DNA of 64,000 bases from Sulfuritalea sp. (lineage in GTDB: Bacteria > Pseudomonadota > Gammaproteobacteria > Burkholderiales > Rhodocyclaceae): the NCBI GenBank assembly GCA_016712985.1, contig JADJQA010000003.1, positions 17,834 through 81,833 of the forward strand, given 5' to 3'. Positions 8,171-16,557 of the stretch are shown piece after piece; the stretch's first letter is position 1; each line of letters begins with the position of its first letter. The translations under genes and the position numbers were made by a program. Below the pieces are notes generated by a model. It made no database searches. It saw only the letters and a list, made by a program, of their open reading frames with translations, and was not told the origin of the DNA.

Positions 8171-8925
8171 CGGATCCGGCCGTCGGCCGGAGCCAGCAGG
8201 GACTTGAGCCGGGGAATATTCATGATTCGGATGTGCTTTTGTTGCACGGAGATCAGCCCTTCGTCCTGGAAATGCGAGAAGGTGCGGCTCACGGTTTCCA
8301 GCTTTAGGCCGAGATAGGAGCCGATCTCCTCGCGCGTCATGCGCAGGTTGAAATCGGCCGGCGAGTAGCCGCGCGCGCCGAAGCGCTGCGAAAGATTCAG
8401 CAGGAAGGCGGCCAGGCGCTCTTCCGCGCGCATCGTCCCGAGCAGCATCATGACGCCGTGGTCACGCACGATCTCGCGGCTCAGGACCTTGTGCAAGTGA
8501 TGCTGCAGGGAGCGGATCTCACTGGAAAGCGCTTCCAGGTCGGCGAAGGGGATCAGGCACACCTCGCTGTCTTCGAGCGCCACGGCATTGCAGGTGTGCA
8601 GCTCGGTGCTGATGCCATCCATGCCGAGGATCTCCCCGGCCATCTGGAAGCCGGTAACCTGATCCCGCCCGTCTTCGGTCAGTACGTCGGTCTTGAAAAA
8701 ACCTGTCTTGACGGCAAAGATCGACTCGAAAGGGTCGCCGGCACGATACAGGTGGTGGCCGCGCTTCAGTTTGCGCCCGCCGCCGATCAGGTTGTCAAGG
8801 CGGCCCATGTCACCTTCTGAAAGACCCAACGGCAGGCACAACTCGCGCAAGTTGCACTGCGAACAGGCGAGCTTGAGACCCGGCGGGATGAGCGGGATCA
8901 CCTTCTGCTTGGCGTTTGCGTGCAC
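8167..8925 (-). CDS. fnr: FNR-type oxygen-sensing transcriptional regulator
   Basis: A 252-residue Crp/Fnr protein. Cysteines at 21, 24 and 30 (CSQCNLRELC) and at 112 (HTC) match the four ligands of the oxygen-labile 4Fe-4S cluster, so it should be a true FNR. The cyclic-nucleotide-like fold is followed by a helix-turn-helix with the recognition stretch LKLETVSR, of the E-x-x-S-R type that reads TTGAT half-sites. It is divergent from hemN, and an FNR box lies between them, so hemN and perhaps fnr itself are targets. Confidence 0.94.
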   Translation of the reverse strand: MHANAKQKVIPLIPPGLKLACSQCNLRELCLPLGLSEGDMGRLDNLIGGGRKLKRGHHLYRAGDPFESIFAVKTGFFKTDVLTEDGRDQVTGFQMAGEILGMDGISTELHTCNAVALEDSEVCLIPFADLEALSSEIRSLQHHLHKVLSREIVRDHGVMMLLGTMRAEERLAAFLLNLSQRFGARGYSPADFNLRMTREEIGSYLGLKLETVSRTFSHFQDEGLISVQQKHIRIMNIPRLKSLLAPADGRIR

Positions 8926-8957
8926 GCTGCTTGCGTTACCCGGCGAGGGGTACCCCT

Positions 8958-8971
8958 TTGATCTGTGTCAA
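8958..8971. promoter_or_regulatory. FNR box in fnr-hemN spacer
   Basis: TTGAT-CTGT-GTCAA matches the FNR consensus with one half-site change. It lies 79 bp upstream of the hemN ATG and 33 bp upstream of the fnr ATG. Anaerobic induction of hemN by FNR/Anr is well known in proteobacteria, which supports the call. Confidence 0.75.
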
Positions 8972-9049
8972 CCCAACCACGGTGCGTTTGCGGCATCCTG
9001 TGCACTTGCGCAAAACCTGCGCGCTTGCCGCAATTCCATACTCTGGCCA

Positions 9050-10438
9050 ATGGACTATCAGGAACTTGTCTTCGACCCCGAACTGATTCAACGCTTTGAC
9101 GTGAACGGGCCTCGTTACACATCTTATCCGACCGCCGACCGCTTTGTCGAGGCGTTCGGCGCCGACGACTACACGCGCTGGCTCGGCCAGAGGACGGTCG
9201 GCGGATTTGGTCGGCCGCTGTCCCTTTACGTGCACATCCCCTTCTGCAACACGATCTGCTACTACTGCGCCTGCAACAAGATCATCACCAAGGATCACGG
9301 CCGTTCCGCCAAGTACATCAAGTACCTGGGCAAGGAAATCGCCCTGCAGGAAGCTGCCCTGGACGGCAGCCGCGATGTGGTGCAACTGCATTTTGGCGGT
9401 GGCACGCCGACCTTCCTGTCGCAGGACGAGTTGCGCCGGCTGATGGACATCATCCGCAAGCATTTTCGCCTGCTGCCCGGCGGCGAGTACTCGATCGAGG
9501 TTGACCCGCGCAAAGTCGATCGGGCGACGGTGAAACTGCTCGGCGAACTGGGGTTCAACCGCATGAGCGTGGGGGTGCAGGATTTCGCGCCCGACGTGCA
9601 GGTGGCCGTCAATCGCGTACAAAGCCTTGAAGAAACGCGGCTGGTCATCGATTCGGCGCGCGAACTGGGCTTCAAGTCCGTCTCGGTCGACCTGATCTAC
9701 GGCTTGCCGAAGCAGAACGTGATCAGCTTCAACCGTACGCTTGACGAGGTGATCAAGCTCGATCCGGACCGTCTTTCGATCTACAACTACGCGCACCTGC
9801 CGAGCCTTGCCAAACCGCAGCGGCGCATCAATGAAGCCGACTTGCCGTCGCCCGACGCGCGCTTGCAGATCCTGCAACTGGCCATCCGCCGGTTGACGGA
9901 CGCGGGCTATGTCTTCATCGGCATGGATCACTTCGCCAAGCCGGATGACGAGCTCGCCGTGGCGCAGCGGCAGGGCCGCCTGCATCGAAACTTTCAGGGC
10001 TATTCGACGCATGCCGAAGCCGACCTGATGGCCTTTGGCGTTTCCGCGATCGGCAAGGTAGGCCCCAGCTACTGCCAGAACGTGCGGACTCTCGACGAGT
10101 ACTATGACAGCCTGGACCAGGGAGTGCTGCCGGTGTTTCGCGGCATCGAGTTGAACGCCGACGATCTGTTGCGTCGCAGTATCATCCAGGCGCTGATGTG
10201 CCACTTCGAGCTTTCCATCGAATCCATCGAGATCTCCCACCTGATCGACTTCAAGTCCTACTTTGCCTCCGAGCTGGAAGACCTCCAGAAAATGCAGGAG
10301 GGTGGCCTGCTGACCATCGACGAGCAGTGGATCAACGTCCTGCCGCGCGGGCGCTTGCTGGTGCGCGGCATTGCCATGGCGTTTGACCGTTATCTGCGCA
10401 CCGACCGCGAACGCGTCCGCTACTCCAGAGTGATTTAG
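9050..10438 (+). CDS. hemN: Oxygen-independent coproporphyrinogen III oxidase
   Basis: Radical SAM enzyme converting coproporphyrinogen III to protoporphyrinogen IX without oxygen, in haem synthesis. The protein is 462 residues; the motif FCNTICYYCACNKI gives the CxxxCxxC ligands and a GGGTPTFL stretch follows. The start GPRYTSYPTADRF region is typical of HemN proper rather than the HemW-like paralogue. The ATG at 9050 is chosen because upstream in-frame sequence covers the promoter and the opposite fnr gene. An FNR box at 8958-8971 fits anaerobic expression. Confidence 0.95.
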   Translation: MDYQELVFDPELIQRFDVNGPRYTSYPTADRFVEAFGADDYTRWLGQRTVGGFGRPLSLYVHIPFCNTICYYCACNKIITKDHGRSAKYIKYLGKEIALQEAALDGSRDVVQLHFGGGTPTFLSQDELRRLMDIIRKHFRLLPGGEYSIEVDPRKVDRATVKLLGELGFNRMSVGVQDFAPDVQVAVNRVQSLEETRLVIDSARELGFKSVSVDLIYGLPKQNVISFNRTLDEVIKLDPDRLSIYNYAHLPSLAKPQRRINEADLPSPDARLQILQLAIRRLTDAGYVFIGMDHFAKPDDELAVAQRQGRLHRNFQGYSTHAEADLMAFGVSAIGKVGPSYCQNVRTLDEYYDSLDQGVLPVFRGIELNADDLLRRSIIQALMCHFELSIESIEISHLIDFKSYFASELEDLQKMQEGGLLTIDEQWINVLPRGRLLVRGIAMAFDRYLRTDRERVRYSRVI

Positions 10439-10462
10439 GGAAGTGCCGATCAGGTGTCGAAT

Positions 10463-10532
10463 CGTCATTCCGGCGCACGCCGGAATCCGCAAGAATCGAG
10501 GCGCTGGACACTGGCTTTCGCCGGTGTGACGG
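10463..10532. repeat. REP-like intergenic palindromic element
   Basis: After hemN lies a perfect hairpin, ATTCCGGCG-CA-CGCCGGAAT (10467-10486), inside a CGTCATTCCGGC context. About 25 bases on, a degraded outer arm reads CTTTCGCCGGTGTGACGG. This layout is that of the common REP-type CGTCATTCC repeats of proteobacterial intergenic DNA. It may also serve as a transcription stop for hemN. Confidence 0.6.
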
Positions 10533-10551
10533 CCTGTTCAGTGCTTCCTTA

Positions 10552-11271
10552 GTGCCCGACAGCGGCTTTTTCGCGGTATTCCTGATCGGCCTGCTGGGAG
10601 GCGTGCATTGCGCCGGAATGTGCGGCGGCATTGTCTCCGCGCTGAGCCTGCAGATGCCCGGCTCCGCAGTCAGGTCGGGTCCGGTCTGGCCAATCCATCT
10701 CGCCTACAACCTCGGTCGCATCGGCAGCTATGTCATTGCCGGCGCCTTGATGGGCGCACTGGGCAGCCTCGGCCTGCTGCTGAATAACGCACTGCCCGTG
10801 CAAATGATGCTGTATGCAGCCGCCAACCTGATGATGATCGCGCTGGGTCTTTATCTCATCGGCATTACTGGCGCGCTGGCCTTCACCGAACGTGCCGGGC
10901 AATGGTTGTGGCGGCGGGTGCAGCCGGCGACCAGGCGCTTCCTGCCGGTGCGCGGCGCGGCCCAGGCTTTTCCGCTCGGAATGCTGTGGGGCTGGCTGCC
11001 CTGCGGGCTGGTCTACAGCGTGCTGACCATGACGCTCGCGTCCGGCAGCGCCGTGCGCGGCGCCGCCATCATGCTGGCCTTCGGTCTCGGCACCTTGCCC
11101 AACCTGATGCTCGCCGGGCTGCTGCTGGTGCGCTTTCGCAGCGTGGTGCAGGGGAGTGCGCTGCGCCTCGTTTCCGGGCTGATCGTGCTCGCCTTCGGTC
11201 TATGGGGATTGTTCAATGCGGCGACATTCGGCGGCAATCTCTGGCGGGGCGTGGTGGTCGGCCAGGTTTGA
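10552..11271 (+). CDS. Sulfite exporter TauE/SafE-like membrane protein (COG2836 type)
   Basis: A 239-residue protein with about six membrane spans. It carries the GGVHCAGMCGGI motif near the N-terminus and a PCGLVYSVL motif in the second half, as in the DsbD-like/SafE proteins often found with cbb3 maturation and copper genes. Those cysteines suggest metal or thiol chemistry rather than sulfite transport, though neither is shown. The start is a GTG at 10552. The copper ATPase copA lies 111 bp downstream, so a copper delivery role for cytochrome oxidase is a fair inference. Confidence 0.85.
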   Translation: MPDSGFFAVFLIGLLGGVHCAGMCGGIVSALSLQMPGSAVRSGPVWPIHLAYNLGRIGSYVIAGALMGALGSLGLLLNNALPVQMMLYAAANLMMIALGLYLIGITGALAFTERAGQWLWRRVQPATRRFLPVRGAAQAFPLGMLWGWLPCGLVYSVLTMTLASGSAVRGAAIMLAFGLGTLPNLMLAGLLLVRFRSVVQGSALRLVSGLIVLAFGLWGLFNAATFGGNLWRGVVVGQV

Positions 11272-11382
11272 AGCGTTCCCGGAGGGACGCACCGCGCTGG
11301 AGCCCACAGCGCCGTGATGACCCGCTTCGACGCCTGCGAACTTGCGGCTGGCTGCGGGCGGCCGCATAATTAGTGTCCTCTA

Positions 11383-13716
11383 ATGTTCGGTCCCGAAGAT
11401 CGCATGATCGCGCCGCAGAATTTCGCAGAAACTTCTCGCGCCACCGTCGAACTGGCGCTGGGCGGCATGACTTGTGCGGCCTGCGCGGCGCGCATCGAGA
11501 AGCAGCTCAACAAGCTGCCCGGCGTCGAGGCGGTGGTCAACCTCGCCGCCGAGCGCGCGCATGTGCGCTTCGTCCCCACTGAGGTTGACGTTGCTCGCCT
11601 GATCGCCACGATCGTCAAGACCGGCTTCAGCGCCGATGTCTCCACCGCCGACACGCGTGCCGACGAGAAGGCGAAGAAACTCGCGGTCTATCGCGACGAG
11701 CTGCGCCGCTTCTGGATCGCCGCTGCGCTGACCCTGCCGCTGGTGGCGCAAATGGCCTTCATGTTCGGCGCCAGCGGCGGCGCGGCGTCCCACGCCGATG
11801 TCATTCCACGGTGGATCCAACTGCTGCTGGCGACCCCGGTGCAGTTCTGGATCGGCTGGCGCTTCTATGTCGGCGGCTTCAATGCGCTGCGCGGCGGCGC
11901 CGGCAACATGGACGTGCTGGTGGCGCTGGGCACCAGCATGGCCTGGGCTTACAGCGTCGTCGTCACGGTGTGGAATCTCCATCACCAGCATGTGTATTTC
12001 GAAGCTTCGGCAACGGTCATCACGCTGGTGCTGCTGGGCAAGATTCTCGAGGCGCGGGCCAAGGCCAAAACCTCGATCGCGATCGAGGCCCTGGCCAGGC
12101 TGCAACCGCAGACGGCGCGCATCGAGCGCCATGTTGCCGACAAGCTGGAACTGGTCGATGTGCCCGTCGCGACGCTGATCCCCGGCGATGTTTTCGTGGT
12201 CCGCGCCGGTGAAGCCGTGCCCGTGGATGGCGCGGTGATCGACGGAGCATCCTCGGCCAACGAATCCATGCTGACCGGCGAGAGCCTGCCGGTCACGAAA
12301 GGCGCAGGCGATCGCGTGTTCGCCGCGACGATCAATGGTGACGGCCTGCTGCGCTGCCGTGCCACCGGCGTCGGCAGCCATACGCTGCTGGCCGGCATCA
12401 TCCGTTTGGTGGAAGAGGCTCAGGGCTCGAAGGCGCCGGTGCAACGCCTGGCCGACAAGATGGCTGCGATTTTCGTGCCGGTGGTGGTGGCGATTGCGCT
12501 GCTGACTTTCATTGCCTGGTGGGCGCTGGCCGGCGACTTCACGCAGGCGCTGGTGAATGCCGTGGCGGTGCTGGTGATCGCCTGCCCCTGCGCGCTGGGT
12601 CTGGCGACGCCGACCGCGATCATGGTCGGCACCGGGCAGGGCGCCAAGGCCGGTGTGCTGATCCGCAATGCCGTAGCGCTGGAGCTCGCCGAAAAGCTGA
12701 AGGTGCTGGTGGTGGACAAGACGGGTACGCTGACCTCGGGCCGTCCGGTGGTGACCGATGTTGTTTCGATTGAATCAGGAGTCGGCGCTGGTGCGCTCTG
12801 GGTACCTGGGATTCCGCTGCGCGGGCAGGTAACGGCGTCCGCAAGTGATACCGTCGCCGGCAGAGCCGGGGACAGCAACCTGTTGCAACTCGCCGCCAGC
12901 CTCGAACAGGGCTCCACGCATCCGCTGGCTGCCGCCATCGTGGCACGGGCCACGGCCGACAGAATTCCTCTGCTGACCCCGCAGAACGTCGTGACGAGCG
13001 CGGGCCAGGGCATGGTCGGTGAAGTCGGCGGTCGCCGCGTGGAGGTCGGCTCCGTGACGTGGATCAAGCAACAGGGCCGGTCGGCGCCGCAAGCCGATGC
13101 GCTGGCGCAGGCCGGCCGCAGCGTCGTGGCCGTGGTGGCCGACGACATGCTGCTCGGCTTCATCGGCATCGCCGATCCCTTGCGCGCCACGTCACATGCG
13201 GCGGTGGCGCGCTTGAACCGCCTCGGCATCGAGGTGGTGATGCTGACCGGCGACAACGCCGGAACGGCGCAGGCGGTGGCGCGCGAAGCCGGCATCGCAC
13301 GCTTCGAAGCCGAGGTGTTGCCCGGCGACAAGGCTGCGGCCGTGCAGAAACTCAAGCAGCGCAATGTCCTGGTCGGCATGGCCGGTGACGGCATCAACGA
13401 TGCTCCCGCGCTGGCCGCGGCCGATGTCAGCTTTGCGATGGCGGCAGGCTCGGACGTGGCGATGCAGGCGGCCGACATCACCCTGATGCGCGACGACCTC
13501 AACGGCGTCGCCGACGCGATTTCGCTGTCGCGGGCGACGCTGGCCAAGATCCGGCAGAATCTGTTCTTCGCCTTCATCTACAACGTGCTGGGCATTCCGC
13601 TGGCGGCGCTGGGCATGTTGAACCCGGTGATCGCCGGCGCGGCGATGGCGATGAGCTCGGTCTCGGTGGTCAGCAATTCGCTGCTGCTGAAAAACTGGAA
13701 GCCTGATAAGGAGTGA
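11383..13716 (+). CDS. copA: Copper-translocating P-type ATPase
   Basis: P1B-type ATPase moving Cu(I) across the inner membrane. In order: one HMA domain with GMTCAACA near residue 30, eight hydrophobic helices, the actuator motif MLTGES, the metal site CPCALG, the phosphorylation motif DKTGTLTSG, the SxHPLA motif and GDGINDAPA. At 777 residues it is slightly long because of about 30 extra residues (roughly 466-497) right after the phosphorylation segment, starting ESGVGAGALW, that I do not recognise from the family. A copZ-like gene follows after 1 bp. Export (CopA) or oxidase supply (CcoI/FixI-like) cannot be told apart with certainty; the cco genes nearby leave both open. Confidence 0.92.
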   Translation: MFGPEDRMIAPQNFAETSRATVELALGGMTCAACAARIEKQLNKLPGVEAVVNLAAERAHVRFVPTEVDVARLIATIVKTGFSADVSTADTRADEKAKKLAVYRDELRRFWIAAALTLPLVAQMAFMFGASGGAASHADVIPRWIQLLLATPVQFWIGWRFYVGGFNALRGGAGNMDVLVALGTSMAWAYSVVVTVWNLHHQHVYFEASATVITLVLLGKILEARAKAKTSIAIEALARLQPQTARIERHVADKLELVDVPVATLIPGDVFVVRAGEAVPVDGAVIDGASSANESMLTGESLPVTKGAGDRVFAATINGDGLLRCRATGVGSHTLLAGIIRLVEEAQGSKAPVQRLADKMAAIFVPVVVAIALLTFIAWWALAGDFTQALVNAVAVLVIACPCALGLATPTAIMVGTGQGAKAGVLIRNAVALELAEKLKVLVVDKTGTLTSGRPVVTDVVSIESGVGAGALWVPGIPLRGQVTASASDTVAGRAGDSNLLQLAASLEQGSTHPLAAAIVARATADRIPLLTPQNVVTSAGQGMVGEVGGRRVEVGSVTWIKQQGRSAPQADALAQAGRSVVAVVADDMLLGFIGIADPLRATSHAAVARLNRLGIEVVMLTGDNAGTAQAVAREAGIARFEAEVLPGDKAAAVQKLKQRNVLVGMAGDGINDAPALAAADVSFAMAAGSDVAMQAADITLMRDDLNGVADAISLSRATLAKIRQNLFFAFIYNVLGIPLAALGMLNPVIAGAAMAMSSVSVVSNSLLLKNWKPDKE
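12778..12791 (+). repeat. Possible coding copy of the GAGTCGGCGC dispersed motif
   Basis: The first bases of the extra segment in copA (GAGTCGGCGCTGG) are the same as the core of the dispersed intergenic repeat seen at 13943, 16277 and 16920. Only the core matches, so this may be chance in GC-rich coding DNA. Confidence 0.25.
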
Positions 13717-13717
13717 C

Positions 13718-13924
13718 ATGGAAACGACGACGATCAAGGTAGGCGGCATGTCCTGCGGCGGTTGCGTGAAAAGCGTGACCGGCGTACTGAGCGCGCTCGA
13801 CGGCGTGGCAAAAGCCGAGGTTTCGCTGGCGCAGGCCCAAGCCGTCATCGAGTACGACGCCGCGAAGCTCAGCCGCGCGCAACTCGCCCATGCGATCGAA
13901 GACGCGGGCTTCGAGGCTGGCTGA
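13718..13924 (+). CDS. copZ: CopZ-like heavy-metal-associated copper chaperone
   Basis: A 68-residue single HMA domain with the metal site GGMSCGGCVKS (MxCxxC) and the usual beta-alpha-beta-beta-alpha-beta pattern ending in AIEDAGFEA. It should carry Cu(I) in the cytoplasm to the ATPase encoded just upstream; the ATG follows the copA stop after one base, with a GGAG site inside the end of copA. A mercury or general metal HMA role cannot be fully excluded. Confidence 0.9.
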   Translation: METTTIKVGGMSCGGCVKSVTGVLSALDGVAKAEVSLAQAQAVIEYDAAKLSRAQLAHAIEDAGFEAG

Positions 13925-13942
13925 TTCGCCACCCAGGCCGAA

Positions 13943-13969
13943 GAGTCGGCGCCGGTGGCACGGCGCCGG
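13943..13969 (+). repeat. Dispersed GC-rich repeat, copy 1
   Basis: Begins GAGTCGGCGCCGGTGGCACG and continues with GCGCCGG. Closely similar copies in the same orientation lie at 16277 and 16920, all in noncoding DNA. Confidence 0.5.
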
Positions 13970-14086
13970 CTCGCATGGTGAGCTACCACGCCGCCTATCC
14001 TGCGACCATGGAGTGCTGCTCATCGAAGGATGGGTGCATGGTTAACCCGAAAATGACTGACGCTGACAAGTCGGAGGAGGGATGCC

Positions 14087-14908
14087 GTGGAGAAATACAG
14101 TGATGGACAGGAATCGCCCTGGGGATGCTCGCCGCCCCATCAACCACCGATCCCCATCCTCATCGACGACCGCGAGCGCGCCAGCACGCTGCCCGCCGAA
14201 CTGGCGCGAACCGGCGTTTTCGCTATCGACGTGAAGCGGCTTGCACTCGGAGACTACCTGGTCGACGGGCGTTTCCTGTTCGAGCGCAAGACGCTGCCCG
14301 ACCTGGCCTTGTCCATCCAGGACGGGCGTCTGTTCCGCCAGGCCCTGCGCCTGGCGGAGTCGCCGCTGCGGGCGGGACTGATCCTCGAAGGCACGGCGGC
14401 CGATCTCGGCGGCTCGGGCATGCGCTGGGAAGCGATACAGGGCGCACTGGTTACGGTCGCGCTGTTCATCGGGCTGCCGCTGCTGCGCTGTCGCACGCCG
14501 GCGGAGACAGCGCGCACGTTCGAGTTCGTCGCCCGCCAGGGGCGCGCGGCGGCCGGCGGCGCGCTCCCCCGTCGCGGGCGGCGCCCCAAAGGCAATGCTG
14601 CTTGGCAGCGCTACTTGCTGCAAGGCCTGCCCGGAATAGGACCCGCGCGGGCGGCGCGCTTGCTGGACCACTTCGGCACGGTGGAAGCGGTCGTTACCGC
14701 GGATGCGGCGGCGCTTGCGGCGGTGCCGGGCATCGGCGCGAACACCGCCCGAGCGCTACGCTGGGCGGTCGAGGAGCCGCGTGCGGATTACGGCATCGCC
14801 GCCGCCGGGCCCGCAAGGTCGAACACCTCCCGCAGCGGGATTTCGATGCCCTCGAGGGTGGCGCAGACGAGTTTTTCGTCGGCGGCGAATACCGTGCCCT
14901 TGTCATAG
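14087..14908 (+). CDS. ERCC4/XPF-type nuclease with helix-hairpin-helix repeats
   Basis: A stand-alone bacterial protein with an XPF/Mus81-family nuclease domain. DDRER lies at residues 27-31 and the catalytic signature G55-D56 ... E66-R67-K68-x3-D72 is complete. Two HhH motifs follow: GLPGIGPARAARLL (about 182-195) and VPGIGANTARALRW (about 215-228). The GTG start at 14087 has a strong GGAGGAGGG site. The last 40 or so residues are read from DNA antisense to the Uma2 gene and look unlike the family, so the natural 3' end may have been replaced. Such proteins should cut branched or flap DNA; archaeal and eukaryotic homologues act in repair, while the bacterial role is not settled. Confidence 0.82.
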   Translation: MEKYSDGQESPWGCSPPHQPPIPILIDDRERASTLPAELARTGVFAIDVKRLALGDYLVDGRFLFERKTLPDLALSIQDGRLFRQALRLAESPLRAGLILEGTAADLGGSGMRWEAIQGALVTVALFIGLPLLRCRTPAETARTFEFVARQGRAAAGGALPRRGRRPKGNAAWQRYLLQGLPGIGPARAARLLDHFGTVEAVVTADAAALAAVPGIGANTARALRWAVEEPRADYGIAAAGPARSNTSRSGISMPSRVAQTSFSSAANTVPLS

Positions 14909-15372
14909 CTGCCATCGGCGCCGCGCAGGAAGCGGATGGCATAGTGTTCGAGCGGATCGACCACGATGTATTCGCGTACGCCGCTTTCTTCGTAGAGCGC
15001 CTTCTTCTGCCGCAAATCCTTCGTCGCCGTGGCGGGGGAAAGGACTTCCACAATCAGGTCCGGCGCGCCTTCGACATGGCTGGGCGTAATCCTGGCCGCG
15101 TCGCAAACCACGAGAATATCCGGCTGCACCACGTCGTTGTCGGAAAGCTTGACGTCGGTCGGGGCGACGAAAGGTTTGCAGCGGCTGCCGGCGAGAGCCT
15201 GGCGCAGGCAGCCGAAGAAATTGCCCGTCACCATCTGGTGGCCGGTCGACGGCGCCGGCGACATCGCATAGGCCATGCCGGCAACGATCTCCCAGCGCTC
15301 TTCGTCGGGCCACGACTGGTAGTCGGTCCAGGTGTAGCGGGTGCCGGGGGTCTTGAGCGGTTGCGCTGCCAT
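14788..15372 (-). CDS. Uma2 family (DUF820) endonuclease-like protein
   Basis: A 194-residue member of the PD-(D/E)XK-like Uma2 family: EIVAGMAYAM near the N-terminus, then VQPDILVVCD and DLIVEVLSPATATKD, which hold the predicted acidic and Lys active-site residues. The ATG at 15372 is preferred over a GTG 33 bp upstream, as family members begin just before the first helix. Function is unproven; the family is multiplied in cyanobacteria and seen singly in accessory DNA elsewhere. It overlaps the convergent ERCC4 nuclease gene by 121 bp. Confidence 0.85.
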   Translation of the reverse strand: MAAQPLKTPGTRYTWTDYQSWPDEERWEIVAGMAYAMSPAPSTGHQMVTGNFFGCLRQALAGSRCKPFVAPTDVKLSDNDVVQPDILVVCDAARITPSHVEGAPDLIVEVLSPATATKDLRQKKALYEESGVREYIVVDPLEHYAIRFLRGADGSYDKGTVFAADEKLVCATLEGIEIPLREVFDLAGPAAAMP

Positions 15373-15526
15373 GCGATGCTCCCGAGGGGTATGGGCGGAA
15401 ACCAATCATACGCCCGGGCCTGGCGCGGCTGGCAGCCCGGCTTCGCACTGAAATCGTCGAGCGCCACGATGCGGTGTTCCTCACCCCCTGCCGGGTGAGC
15501 TTCGGAGTTCGGCGCGGCTGCTACCG

Positions 15527-15931
15527 CTACCGGCTGGCGAGAAACGCCGCCACGGTCTGAATCAACAGGCCACCTGTCTTTTCCGGTGCGTTCATCAGCA
15601 AGCCGAAATCGCGAAGGTCTCCCGTCAGCAGCACGTCGGCGCGACATCCTAGCGCCGCGCGAAGGATCGGCCGATCCTTTTCAGCCAGGCCCGCCGGGCA
15701 GGGAATATCAGGGGCGTCCGCCACGAGACCAAGGTCCCCCAGGAGTGTTTCAAGCCGATCCAGACTGGCGGGGAACTTGCGTGCGATGTTGCGCCGCGCT
15801 TCCTCGGCGGCATACAGACTGGTTGCCAGTCGCCAGATACCGGCCCGACCGAGTTCGATGACCAGCGCGGCCTTGCCGTTCGGGTTGTGCGCGGCGGTGA
15901 AGAGAATGTTGGCGTCGAGAAAAATCCGCAT
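15527..15931 (-). CDS. PIN domain toxin-like ribonuclease
   Basis: A 134-residue PIN fold protein: MRIFLDANILF supplies the first acidic residue, an E lies in the AAEEARRN helix, and LLTGDLRDF gives the last acidic pair. The start codon overlaps the stop of the AbrB-like gene upstream (ATGA), the usual arrangement for a type II toxin-antitoxin operon. It should act as an RNase restrained by its partner. The strong coupling to a SpoVT/AbrB antitoxin suggests VapBC-like biology, though the target is unknown. Confidence 0.85.
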   Translation of the reverse strand: MRIFLDANILFTAAHNPNGKAALVIELGRAGIWRLATSLYAAEEARRNIARKFPASLDRLETLLGDLGLVADAPDIPCPAGLAEKDRPILRAALGCRADVLLTGDLRDFGLLMNAPEKTGGLLIQTVAAFLASR

Positions 15932-16179
15932 CAGGCCGCCTGCAGGCGCGCGAGGATGCGTTGGCGTTCATCGGTGGTCAGCGCGTCCTCACGATCCCAG
16001 TCGGCGATCTGCGTATCGGAATACGCTTCGATTTCGAGGACGGCGGCCGGTTTGAGCCTCAGTTCCCCGTCGCGGTCCTCGATGATGACGGCGCTGCCAG
16101 GGGCAATTCCCAGTTGCTTGCGCATGCCGGCCGGCAAGGTGACCTGGCCGCGACTCGAGACGATCAGCGTTTCACGCAT
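15931..16179 (-). CDS. AbrB/MazE-type antitoxin
   Basis: An 82-residue protein with an N-terminal swapped-hairpin DNA-binding domain (VSSRGQVTLPAGMRKQLGI, then GSAVIIED) and a polar C-terminal tail that would bind the toxin. The ATG at 16179 is the first good start; the longer open frame upstream covers repeat DNA and a decayed toxin. The stop overlaps the PIN gene start. AbrB-type antitoxins usually repress their own promoter, here just upstream of 16179. Confidence 0.88.
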   Translation of the reverse strand: MRETLIVSSRGQVTLPAGMRKQLGIAPGSAVIIEDRDGELRLKPAAVLEIEAYSDTQIADWDREDALTTDERQRILARLQAA

Positions 16180-16276
16180 GGCGATTCTCCGCAATACAGA
16201 ATATCCGATTGTATGCGTTCTCCTCGTTGCCTGCAAGCCCGCAAGCGCTTGAGCACTGGGTCGCGTCATGGTCCGT

Positions 16277-16303
16277 GAGTCGGCGCCGGCGGTACGGCGA
16301 CGC
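16277..16303 (+). repeat. Dispersed GC-rich repeat, copy 2
   Basis: Begins GAGTCGGCGCCGGCGGTACG. It lies in the 216-bp spacer between the AbrB antitoxin start and the toxin remnant, in the same orientation as the copies at 13943 and 16920. Confidence 0.5.
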
Positions 16304-16396
16304 GCACTCTGCCGCGTCGGCCTGCGGAAGACGTCAAGCCAACCGGACAAAACAGGCGATGCCGAAGCAAGCCGTGTGTTCATGGCCGTCCCAGAA

Positions 16397-16557
16397 CTAT
16401 TGGCCACCTCGCTCTGCATGGCCGGATTTCCGCTGGCTGCGCAGATGATCTCGCGAATGCTCAGCCCGGGATTCGCGACCTGATAAGTGGCAAGCTGATC
16501 GAGGATGCGATCGAAATCGTCCCCGACATCCGCCGCCAACTAAGTGCGCGACACCTT
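16397..16557 (-). pseudogene. RelE/ParE-type toxin remnant
   Basis: Directly after the antitoxin at 16557-16883, the minus strand reads LKVSRT, an in-frame TAG, then LAADVGDDFDRILDQLATY and NPGLSIREII, which resembles the front of RelE/ParE toxins. About 35 codons in, the match stops and a short tail in another frame reads RSQRKSGHAERG, like the C-terminal RSQREAGY end of such toxins. This looks like a gene with a stop codon and a large internal deletion. The antitoxin remains intact as an orphan. Confidence 0.5.

Noticed and set aside
8936..10492. A 518-codon frame antisense to hemN
   Set aside because: The sense frame is a certain HemN; the antisense product has no recognisable fold and covers the promoter.
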